Shown piece by piece: positions 1 through 6,329 of a DNA stretch of 6,329 nt; the first letter of the stretch is position 1; each line of letters begins with the position of its first letter. Source of the DNA: Clostridia bacterium (GTDB lineage: Bacteria; Bacillota; Clostridia; Oscillospirales; Acutalibacteraceae). Below the pieces are notes generated by a model that was not told the DNA's origin, did no database searches, and was given only the letters and a program-made list of their open reading frames with translations. The translations under genes were made by a program, and so were the position numbers. The stretch lies in contig JAGBSR010000003.1 in the NCBI GenBank assembly GCA_017631745.1, forward strand, positions 1-6,329, given 5' to 3'.

Positions 1-862
1 TCCGATAGTAGAAACTATAATGTGCCTGAGCACCAACTGTCTTTACTGCGAGGCATACCGTATTTACGGTGAGATATCTGCGCATCTCGGTCTTGCCGAC
101 TCAGAAAACGCAGCCCGGGTACAACACGAAAAACTGAAAAATGCCATAAATTCTGCGTTCTGGAGCGACCGACTCAACAGATATAGATATATCCTTTACC
201 TCGACGGCACTTCAGATAACTCTCAGGAGCTCAGCGGTCACGCCTTCGCGGTACTCTTCGGCATCTGCCCTGAGGAAAAGCGACAGAACGTTTTTGAAAA
301 TCTCACTGTTTCCGCCAGCGGTACCGTTTCAATCTGGCCGCCTTTTGAGGGACTTTTCAGTGACAGCAAACCAGGCCGACACAACAATGTGATATGGCCC
401 TTCCTCAACGGAATGATAATTGAAGCAGCAGGTAAAAGTGGCATTGACTGCTTCGTTTCTGAAGAGCTCAGAAAAATAACCGAGCTTTTCAAGAAGAGCA
501 ATTTCAGACTTTTCGAGATTTACTCCCCCTACACAAAAAAGGCTTTCGGCGGTTGGCAGACAGGCAGAGTATGGGACTCCTGCCGACATCAGACCTGGTC
601 GGCTACCTGCTATATCGGTGCAATTATTTTCGGTGTTTTCGGTATAACCCCCGAGGCAAAAGGTCTGAGATTTGCTCCCTGCGTACCCGAAAATATGAAA
701 GACTCTCACCTCAGCGGACTTAAAATCAGAAGTCAGGAGCTTACAGTTAAGATAAGCGGTTACGGTAATAGGATTGAGAAGTTCATCCTTGACGGAAAAG
801 AGAGTGAGCCGTTTATCGAGTGGGACAATAAGCCTCACACCGCAGAAATAATATTGAAGTAA
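1..862 (+). CDS. Six-hairpin (alpha/alpha)6-barrel glycosidase, C-terminal part (5' end outside window)
   Basis: The reading frame is open to the left edge (codons reading PIVETI precede the ATG at 20), and no ribosome binding site precedes that ATG, so the gene starts outside the window. Residues are numbered from that Met. The visible part looks like the last helical hairpins of an (alpha/alpha)6 barrel: HNNVIWPFLNG (121-131), FEIYSP (165-170) and GGWQTGRVWDSCRHQTWSATCYIG (177-200, key residues W179, W185, W193). A short beta-rich tail follows, with GLRFAPCVPENM (215-226) and GYGNRIEKFILDG (247-259). This pattern is shared by GH63/GH37/GH78-like and glycogen-debranching-like glycosidases. 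E166 sits where the general base lies in related barrels, by analogy only. Substrate and exact family cannot be assigned. The gene converges on the minus-strand operon and is richer in GC than that operon (about 52% in sampled lines). There is no frameshift in the visible part. Confidence 0.78.
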   Translation, partial: PIVETIMCLSTNCLYCEAYRIYGEISAHLGLADSENAARVQHEKLKNAINSAFWSDRLNRYRYILYLDGTSDNSQELSGHAFAVLFGICPEEKRQNVFENLTVSASGTVSIWPPFEGLFSDSKPGRHNNVIWPFLNGMIIEAAGKSGIDCFVSEELRKITELFKKSNFRLFEIYSPYTKKAFGGWQTGRVWDSCRHQTWSATCYIGAIIFGVFGITPEAKGLRFAPCVPENMKDSHLSGLKIRSQELTVKISGYGNRIEKFILDGKESEPFIEWDNKPHTAEIILK

Positions 863-939
863 AAATACTGTTTGCATACAAGAACTCTCACCGCATAGAC
901 AGATATTGTAGAATTCAGCAACCAAAAACAAAGCCACAC

Positions 940-1143
940 TGCAACACTATTTCCAATAAACGATCACCTAAAACAGGGAACACGATTTCAAAGAAAATCA
1001 GTGTTGCAACATAAAAATGTGTCCTACTTTACAAAACAGTAAAAAGCCCTCAAAGCATAGACTTTAAGGGCTTTTTAGTATGGGAATAGTACCGTTAAAT
1101 ACGTCAAAAGGTCAAATTGCAACAGAATTTTGTGAGTGTTGCA
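940..1143. repeat. Cluster of TGCAACA motifs around a 10-bp palindrome
   Basis: TGTTGCAACA at 1002-1011 is a perfect 10-bp palindrome. Its half-site TGCAACA recurs on the plus strand at 940-946 and 1118-1124, and on the minus strand (TGTTGCA) at 1137-1143. The last two form an inverted pair around a 12-base spacer. The copy at 940 also matches as an 8-mer, TGCAACAC, against GTGTTGCA at 1001-1008. The same heptamer occurs only about four times in the roughly 5.1 kb of coding sequence to the right (for example at 1511 and 3570), so it is locally enriched. It could be a protein-binding site, a remnant of a mobile or repeated intergenic element, or chance in AT-rich DNA. No function is assigned. 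Confidence 0.4.
1041..1076. terminator. Hairpin terminator, probably bidirectional, better fit for the minus-strand operon
   Basis: AAAAAGCCCT (1041-1050) pairs with AGGGCTTTTT (1067-1076). The stem continues inward with AAAG (1052-1055) and CTTT (1062-1065), closing a 6-base loop. The single internal pair 1051/1066 is a C-A mismatch in plus-strand RNA but a U-G wobble in minus-strand RNA, so the 15-bp helix is unbroken only in minus-strand transcripts. Both orientations end in a run of five U, and the minus orientation has a further TTTT shortly after. It lies about 155 bases past the mannosidase stop and about 180 bases past the stop of the left-hand glycosidase. No stronger hairpin is visible nearer to either gene, so it probably ends both units. 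Confidence 0.85.
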
Positions 1144-1231
1144 TCTTGATAGCAAAACTGAATAAATTTCTCTCCCACGGAAATCCGGAAAACAAGAACC
1201 GCTATGCCTTTATAGTTAGGAAAAACCTCTT

Positions 1232-4200
1232 TTAATAATATACCTTGACTGTCTTGATTTCGAAAGGACGCAGCTGCGTTTTTAAAGTGTTACCGTTAAT
1301 GGCAGAGTCAATTTCTTCTTCGAGCATATTTGTTACTGCAAACTTATTTATCGTATCGGCAAAAGTTATCACAGAATTTGTACGGGTGCCCTCCGCTTCA
1401 TAAAGACGGACAATAAATGCCTTATCCTCATCTTCACAGGGTTTGATTGACTCAACAATGATATTAGGTTTATCCACATTAACAAGTGCATTTGCTTCAT
1501 AAGCACCACTTGCAACAATATGTGGAATATTAAGCTTATATGCAGGCTGAATTGCCGCCTCTGCACCAAAAGCACAGTTGTGAGGCAAAAATGAATAAAT
1601 TGCACGGTGTAAACCTTTGTCGCCCTTAACATCAGGATGATTGCCACCCTTGTGAAGAGAAAGACGGATTTGCGAGCCGTTGACGGAAATTCCGTATTTG
1701 CAGTCGTTCATAACTGTTACACCGTAATTAGGCTCCGAAAGGTCGGTATATTTATGGTTAACAACCTCAAATTTTGCCTGTTCAACAGAGTTGTTTCTTG
1801 TTGTCGGGCGTTTGCAGTAACCGAACTGAATTTCATGTCTCGCGAAGTCTTCACGCACATCTGTATCAAATGCAGTTTTTAAGAAACGGTGGTCATCTTG
1901 CCAATCCATATATGTATCAAAACGCACTTCAGGTGAACCGGCAAAGAAAATCATATCCTGAGTAATAGTTGATTTATCGCTGATTTTGTACTTGCTGCGG
2001 ATAATAAATGCAACGGCACCCTCGGATACAACTTCTCTTTCAAGAAGTGTAGCGCAAGGCTTGAATTTCATTTCAAGATCTGCATCAATATCCCAGTTAT
2101 CCCAACTCATAGGTACATCCTCAGCCATTAAGAAAGTGTTGAAAGGCAATCCGTCAACCAGTTTTCTCTGAGCAACGGTATCAACAAAAGACGAAATGAA
2201 TCCGTTTTTGTCAAACTCTACCTTTGCAAAAGGTGTTGTGAGTGTATTTCCGTCATAATTAAAGGGGGTGTTGTCCGCCACTTTGCATTCTCCATAATTC
2301 AACTTAACCGATGAAAAAGCAGGAACGGTGATACCGCCTAACAAACGCTTTTTATTTCCGCTGATGTCTGTATAAGTCTGTTGCAGAACATCTGCAATAG
2401 CTTTTCCTATATCCTCGACAAAGACAACATCGTGTCTGTCAAATGAAAGTGTATTGATTACTGAAATGCAGTCTTCATTACTGTTTACAATGTTCTTAAT
2501 CTGCTCTTTTGCATCCTTGATAACCTCACGCATCTGTGTCTTGCACTCTTCGTGAGCTCTATTTATGCAGGTGCCGGGGAGAATATCGTGGAACTGATTG
2601 AGAAGAACAGTTTCATAAAGCTTGTTTGTGTTTTCTGTACTGCAAGAAGTATTGCCTTTAACAGCTTTACATACTGTCAGATACTCTAAATCACGAAGTG
2701 CAAGTTCAGCTTTTCTGTTGTTGTATTTGATTTCGTGCTGATTGGTAAGCGTTCCTCGGTGAAGCTCAAGATAAAGCTCACCGCGATATGTATTGGGATT
2801 TACGCAAGTGCTTTCCAAGTCCTTCATAAAATCACTTACAGTTGTGTGATACGTCTTCGGTACATCATATAAATCTTCGCAACGACGTGCAGTTTCAATC
2901 ATTTCAAACTGCGGACCTCCGCCACCGTCACCGTAACCGTATGCCATAAGGCGTTTGTTTGTAACTGAGGGTTGGTCTTTGAGGTGTTCATCGTTAACAA
3001 GGCACTCGCGAAGCTCCCTTACATCAGGCCATGAGTGAGTCGTATTAAAATGGGAGAAGACTTTGGTTCCGTCAATACCTTGCCAGTAGAATGTATTATA
3101 GGGGAAAGCATTGGTATCATTCCAGTTGATTTTTGTGGTAAGGAAATAGTCTACTCCACAGCCTTTCATAATCTGCGGAATTGATGCAGAGTAACCGAAG
3201 GTATCGGGAAGCCAGAATGCATCTAAACGGCATCCGAAGTATTTATCGGTAAATCTCTGACCCCAAAGGAACTGTCTTATCATTGACTCACCGGAAGTAA
3301 TGTTACAGTCACATTCAACCCAAACAGCACCATTGGGCTCATATCTGCCCTCAGCAACTTTTTCTCTGATGCACTCAAAAAGCTCGGGATAATACTTTCT
3401 AACCATATCACTGTGACAAGATGAGCTTTGTACAAAGCGGTGTTCGGGGTATTGCTGCATAAGGCTTATCTGATTACTATAGGTTCTTGCACACTTTTTG
3501 ATTGTTTCATCAACATGCCACAGCCATGCTGTATCCATATGAGAGTGACCGATAAGACCGACAGAGGGTGCAACATCACCGTTTCTGAGAGACAAAAGCT
3601 TGGTGAGATAAGGCTGAGCCTTGCCGATTGCACCGAGAAACTCTTCCTTTGAAACATCTTCGGGAGAGTAATAGAGGATTTTGTGAACTTCCGTAAGGGT
3701 GTTTATTGCCTGAGCTTTCATAAAACTGCTGTCAGGCAATTCAGTTGCAAGCTGAGTTACGATTTTCAAATCAAAATAGAATTTGTTTATTTCTTCATTC
3801 TTAACGCAGATGTTCAGGCTATCAAATGTGAAATCGTAAGTGTTTACCTGACGCAAATCTCTTGAAAATGGGTCACATCCGTGATAATCGTGACCTGCAT
3901 AGTATTCAATGGCAATTTCTATTTTCTCATTTGCCTTTGCGTTTTTCTTAATAAGACCGCAATAATGATTGCCATGGGAAGTGTAAACGATTTTGGTATT
4001 AAAGGTGCCGAAAGGAACACCGTCAACCCAAAGCATAGCCTCATAGCCACCCATTTCAGGCATTATGAAAATATCCTTGTCGTCCAATTCTTCCGGCACA
4101 ACATATTCTGACTTGAGCCAGCAATAGGCACCCTCACCACCCCATTTCCAACTACTGGATATTTCGGTGAAATTCTCATCTGCAGGGATAGTATGGAATT

Positions 4201-4324
4201 GCTTATCTGCTACAAAAGCACGGACGGGAACAGACTGTATTTTTGTAAATAAATAGGGATTAAGAGTTTCTTCAAATCTTTGAAGTTTAGCCACCATTTT
4301 TTCATAATGTTGTTTACAAAGCAT
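1232..4324 (-). CDS. Alpha-mannosidase, glycoside hydrolase family 38 (cytosolic MAN2C1-like)
   Basis: Complete gene of 1030 residues, the usual length for MAN2C1-type enzymes and longer than MngB-type (about 880). GH38 enzymes are metal-dependent (usually Zn or Co) retaining hydrolases that remove alpha-mannose from oligosaccharide ends. Rough order: N-terminal beta domain (1-250), catalytic GH38 domain (about 253-490), helical middle domain (about 490-600), C-terminal beta-sandwich region (about 690-1030). Motifs: GHSHMDTAWLW (259-269), giving metal ligands H262 and D264; WLPDTFGYS (371-379), with D374 as nucleophile and metal ligand; AYGYGDGGGGP (461-471), where D466 is a candidate acid/base; ELYLELHRGT (516-525); NQFHDILPGT (576-585), with H579 as the fourth metal ligand. 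Roles are assigned by analogy with Golgi mannosidase II. All expected catalytic residues are present. There is no signal peptide and the protein has many cysteines, so it is probably cytoplasmic. The start is fixed by AAAAGGAG 8 bases upstream. It is the second gene of an operon, 21 bases after the GH3 gene. The exact linkage preference is unknown. Confidence 0.96.
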   Translation of the reverse strand: MLCKQHYEKMVAKLQRFEETLNPYLFTKIQSVPVRAFVADKQFHTIPADENFTEISSSWKWGGEGAYCWLKSEYVVPEELDDKDIFIMPEMGGYEAMLWVDGVPFGTFNTKIVYTSHGNHYCGLIKKNAKANEKIEIAIEYYAGHDYHGCDPFSRDLRQVNTYDFTFDSLNICVKNEEINKFYFDLKIVTQLATELPDSSFMKAQAINTLTEVHKILYYSPEDVSKEEFLGAIGKAQPYLTKLLSLRNGDVAPSVGLIGHSHMDTAWLWHVDETIKKCARTYSNQISLMQQYPEHRFVQSSSCHSDMVRKYYPELFECIREKVAEGRYEPNGAVWVECDCNITSGESMIRQFLWGQRFTDKYFGCRLDAFWLPDTFGYSASIPQIMKGCGVDYFLTTKINWNDTNAFPYNTFYWQGIDGTKVFSHFNTTHSWPDVRELRECLVNDEHLKDQPSVTNKRLMAYGYGDGGGGPQFEMIETARRCEDLYDVPKTYHTTVSDFMKDLESTCVNPNTYRGELYLELHRGTLTNQHEIKYNNRKAELALRDLEYLTVCKAVKGNTSCSTENTNKLYETVLLNQFHDILPGTCINRAHEECKTQMREVIKDAKEQIKNIVNSNEDCISVINTLSFDRHDVVFVEDIGKAIADVLQQTYTDISGNKKRLLGGITVPAFSSVKLNYGECKVADNTPFNYDGNTLTTPFAKVEFDKNGFISSFVDTVAQRKLVDGLPFNTFLMAEDVPMSWDNWDIDADLEMKFKPCATLLEREVVSEGAVAFIIRSKYKISDKSTITQDMIFFAGSPEVRFDTYMDWQDDHRFLKTAFDTDVREDFARHEIQFGYCKRPTTRNNSVEQAKFEVVNHKYTDLSEPNYGVTVMNDCKYGISVNGSQIRLSLHKGGNHPDVKGDKGLHRAIYSFLPHNCAFGAEAAIQPAYKLNIPHIVASGAYEANALVNVDKPNIIVESIKPCEDEDKAFIVRLYEAEGTRTNSVITFADTINKFAVTNMLEEEIDSAINGNTLKTQLRPFEIKTVKVYY

Positions 4325-4332
4325 AATGTTTT

Positions 4333-4340
4333 CTCCTTTT
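4333..4340 (-). promoter_or_regulatory. Ribosome binding site of the GH38 alpha-mannosidase gene
   Basis: The minus strand reads AAAAGGAG, then AAAACATT, then ATG. This is a strong Shine-Dalgarno sequence with 8-base spacing that fixes the start at 4324. It lies wholly inside the 21-base gap after the GH3 stop codon (4346-4348). There is no room for a promoter, so the mannosidase must be expressed from the upstream operon transcript. Confidence 0.88.
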
Positions 4341-4345
4341 ATATT

Positions 4346-6329
4346 TTATTCCTCTATAAATATTTCGAACTTCTCTGCAGGAAGGTATTCCTTTTCTCCC
4401 TTTTCGTTTATATGGGTAAAATCCTCAGGAGTCAGGATGAATTCTACCTTTTGCTCCTGATCTTTTCTGAGGGCAATTTTCTTGAATCTCACGAGAGATT
4501 TAATGGGTTGATTGACAGCATCCTTTTCAGATTTGAAGAGCTTAACAACCTCTTTACTGTCATAATCACCCACATTTTTGACTGTAACAGATACTTTTAA
4601 ATTGCCGTCAGCTTCTTCTTTTTGAAGCTCGCCATATCGGAACTTGGTATAGGATAATCCAAAACCGAAGGGAAATTCAGGGGTACCCTTAAAATATCTG
4701 TAAGTTCGGTTGTTCATTGAATAATCATCGAAATCTGGCAAGTCTTTTGTTGAAGAATAAACTGTAACAGGCAATTTTCCACTGGGTGAATATTCACCGA
4801 AAAGCAACTGTGCTATTGCTTTACCGCCCATTTCACCGGGGTACCAGCAATTAAAAACAGCATTTGAAAGATCTTTTGCCTCGCCAAAAGCCACGGCACC
4901 ACCACAAAACATAAGAAGAATCACTTTATCATTGACTTCTTTTACTGCTTTGAGCAATTCAAGCTGTGCATCAATTATTTCAATTGTTTTTCTGTCGCCT
5001 GCACAATACGGATTATTGGCATCACCTTCTTCGCCTTCATAAGACGCGTCAAGACCAAGACACACCACGGCAATGTCACTTTCTTTGGCGAGCTTGACTG
5101 CTTTTTTTAGCAGTCCTGTTTTTTTCTTGAAGAATTTACACCCTTGCTCATAAGCTACAGTTGCATTCTCGCCTAAATAGTCACGGAGTCCTTTGAAAAC
5201 TGTATGATATTCCAAGGGAAAACCGTTATAATTGCCGAGCAAAACTTCTTTGCTGTCGCCATTTACGCCGATAATTGCAACACTTTTGATTTCGTCTTTT
5301 TTAAGTGGCAGCAATCCGTCATTTTTTAGCATTACTATACTTTCCCGTGAGGCACGCAGAGAAAGCTCACGGTGCTTTTCACAGGCAACAACGGAATAAT
5401 CAATATCGTCATATTCTGTGCTTTCGTCAAACATACCAAGTTTGAATCTCGTTTTCAGTGTATTATAAAGAGCAATATCAATATCATCTTCAGTTATTAA
5501 ATCTTCTTCGTAAGCATCGATAAGATGCTTGTAAATATTACCGCAGTTAAGGTCACAACCGTTGCGGATAGAAACAGCCGCTGACTCGGTATGACTGTCG
5601 GTGTATCGATGGTGCTTTTTTATATCGCGAATGGCACCGCAGTCGGATACCACGTGACCGTCAAAGCCCCATTCTTTACGCAATATATCTTTTAAGAGAT
5701 AGTCATTGCAGCAACAGGGTACGCCGTCAACAGCGTTATACGCACCCATAACAGCCTCGACTTTTCCTTCTTTTACGCAAGCTTCAAAAGCGGGCAGATA
5801 AGTTTCAAACAGATCTTTTTTAGAAATATTAACATTATAACCGTGCCGTCCTTTTTCGGGGCCTGAATGAACGGCAAAATGCTTTGCACAAGCGGCAGTT
5901 CGCAAATGCTTCGCCTCGGTATTTTGTAGACCTTTTATAAATGCGACACCTGACTTTGAAGTAAGATACTGGTCTTCACCATAGGTTTCCTGTCCTCTAC
6001 CCCAACGGGGGTCTCTGAAGACATTCACATTGGGGCTCCAGAATGTAAGTCCGTAATATCTTTTGTGTTTACCCTCTCTGATTGCCTTGTTGTATTTGGC
6101 TCTTGCCTCGGTAGAAATCGTTTCTGCAATTTCATAAAGAAGCTCATCATCCCACATTGCTGCAAGACCGATTGCCTGAGGAAAAACTGTAGCCGTACCT
6201 GCTCTGGCAACACCGTGAAGAGCTTCGTTCCACCAATCATATTTATCTATACCAAGTCTGCCGATTGCCACAGCGCTGTTGGTCAGCTGTGAGACTTTTT
6301 CTTCTATAGTCATTTTGTGGATAAGTTCA
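4346..6329 (-). CDS. Glycoside hydrolase family 3 beta-glucosidase/beta-xylosidase (5' end outside window)
   Basis: Residues are numbered from the ATG at 6313 (655 residues to the stop). That ATG has no ribosome binding site, and the frame stays open to the edge, reading ELIHK before MTIEEKVSQL. Family members usually carry such an ELxxKMTLEEK stretch, so the true start lies a little further upstream. GH3 enzymes release non-reducing-end beta-linked sugars with retention. Seen here: YDWWNEALHGVARAG (25-39), typical of the beta-xylosidase/beta-glucosidase branch; DPRWGRGQETYGED (101-114); KHFAVHSGPEKGRH (144-157); VVSDCGAI (221-228), with nucleophile D224; the second alpha/beta domain with YEGEEGD (425-431), where E428 (or E426) is the likely acid/base; PFGFGLSYT (548-556); and a C-terminal FnIII-like domain (about 560-650) containing NQPIKSLVRFKK (601-612). 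The domain set is intact. No signal peptide is visible, but the N-terminus is incomplete. It is followed after 21 bases by the mannosidase gene, with which it is probably co-transcribed. Glucose versus xylose specificity cannot be read from the sequence. Confidence 0.95.
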   Translation of the reverse strand, partial: ELIHKMTIEEKVSQLTNSAVAIGRLGIDKYDWWNEALHGVARAGTATVFPQAIGLAAMWDDELLYEIAETISTEARAKYNKAIREGKHKRYYGLTFWSPNVNVFRDPRWGRGQETYGEDQYLTSKSGVAFIKGLQNTEAKHLRTAACAKHFAVHSGPEKGRHGYNVNISKKDLFETYLPAFEACVKEGKVEAVMGAYNAVDGVPCCCNDYLLKDILRKEWGFDGHVVSDCGAIRDIKKHHRYTDSHTESAAVSIRNGCDLNCGNIYKHLIDAYEEDLITEDDIDIALYNTLKTRFKLGMFDESTEYDDIDYSVVACEKHRELSLRASRESIVMLKNDGLLPLKKDEIKSVAIIGVNGDSKEVLLGNYNGFPLEYHTVFKGLRDYLGENATVAYEQGCKFFKKKTGLLKKAVKLAKESDIAVVCLGLDASYEGEEGDANNPYCAGDRKTIEIIDAQLELLKAVKEVNDKVILLMFCGGAVAFGEAKDLSNAVFNCWYPGEMGGKAIAQLLFGEYSPSGKLPVTVYSSTKDLPDFDDYSMNNRTYRYFKGTPEFPFGFGLSYTKFRYGELQKEEADGNLKVSVTVKNVGDYDSKEVVKLFKSEKDAVNQPIKSLVRFKKIALRKDQEQKVEFILTPEDFTHINEKGEKEYLPAEKFEIFIEE

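Larger units (their letters stand above)
863..1231. other. Convergent intergenic region, AT-rich, no convincing gene
   Basis: This 369-base gap separates two converging transcription units. It is AT-rich (20 G+C of 60 at 901-960) and holds a hairpin terminator at 1041-1076 and a cluster of TGCAACA motifs at 940-1143. A 51-codon plus-strand reading frame (ATG 1080 to stop 1233-1235) is present but has no recognisable domain. Its only Shine-Dalgarno-like bases (AGGG, 1067-1070) lie inside the terminator stem, and its stop overlaps the end of the mannosidase gene, so I do not call it a gene. A minus-strand frame of about 35 codons (roughly 1025 down to 920) is open but has no start codon. I see no tRNA or other RNA gene here. 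Confidence 0.8.

Noticed and set aside
20..22. ATG at 20 as the true start of the left glycosidase
   Set aside because: The frame is open upstream to the edge, there is no ribosome binding site, and the residues that follow are already inside the helical barrel; the gene is truncated by the window.
329..937. 202-codon open frame on the minus strand, antisense to the left glycosidase
   Set aside because: It lies almost wholly opposite a frame with clear glycosidase motifs, its translation has no recognisable domain, and there is no good ribosome binding site; it is a codon-usage shadow. The 87-codon minus frame at 238-501 is rejected for the same reason.
863..1231. A mobile element or attachment site at the convergent junction
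   Set aside because: There is no transposase or integrase gene, no terminal inverted repeats bounding a unit, and no target-site duplication that I can see. The TGCAACA cluster alone is not enough.
4280..4600. 106-codon plus-strand frame spanning the gap between the two operon genes
   Set aside because: It is antisense to the end of the GH3 gene and the start of the mannosidase gene, with a hydrophobic low-complexity translation typical of a shadow frame. The operon structure on the minus strand explains the region fully.
6025..6292. Open frames of 71 codons (minus, 6025-6240) and 75 codons (plus, 6065-6292)
   Set aside because: Both overlap the conserved N-terminal GH3 region in other frames and show no domain or translation signal.
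6311..6313. ATG at 6313 as the true start of the GH3 gene
   Set aside because: No Shine-Dalgarno sequence precedes it (the minus strand reads TTATCCACAAA), and the in-frame residues ELIHK upstream match the usual family N-terminus. The start therefore lies outside the window.

Overview
The window reads as a carbohydrate-degradation locus of a low-to-moderate GC anaerobe, most likely a gut or rumen Clostridia-type Firmicute. This taxonomic guess rests on the style of the glycosidases, a canonical AAAAGGAG ribosome binding site and compact gene spacing; no marker gene settles it. Three glycoside hydrolase genes account for about 94% of the sequence, and two of them run off the window edges.

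Layout. From the left edge to 862 (+ strand) lies the 3' part of a gene whose product resembles the C-terminal half of an (alpha/alpha)6-barrel ('six-hairpin') glycosidase. Positions 863-1231 are an AT-rich convergent intergenic stretch. It holds one strong hairpin terminator (1041-1076), a 10-bp palindrome TGTTGCAACA (1002-1011) and three more copies of its TGCAACA half-site. The rest of the window is a two-gene minus-strand operon read right to left: a GH3 beta-glycosidase (6329 to 4346, 5' end beyond the window), then, after only 21 bases carrying a good ribosome binding site, a complete 1030-residue GH38 alpha-mannosidase of the cytosolic MAN2C1-like type (4324 to 1232).

How the genes fit together. 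The alpha-mannosidase has no signal peptide. The GH3 enzyme shows none in the part that is visible. The pair therefore probably trims imported oligosaccharides in the cytoplasm, the mannosidase removing terminal alpha-mannose and the GH3 enzyme removing a beta-linked glucose or xylose. A mixed substrate such as a plant-type N-glycan fragment would explain the pairing, but that is inference. The left-hand glycosidase is on the opposite strand, is clearly richer in GC (about 52% against about 41% in sampled lines), and is separated by a terminator, so it belongs to a different transcription unit and perhaps has a different history.

I found no RNA genes, CRISPR arrays, insertion-sequence genes or regulator genes. 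Nothing here convincingly amounts to a new biological system; the points of interest are the enzyme pairing, the composition break and the repeat-bearing junction.
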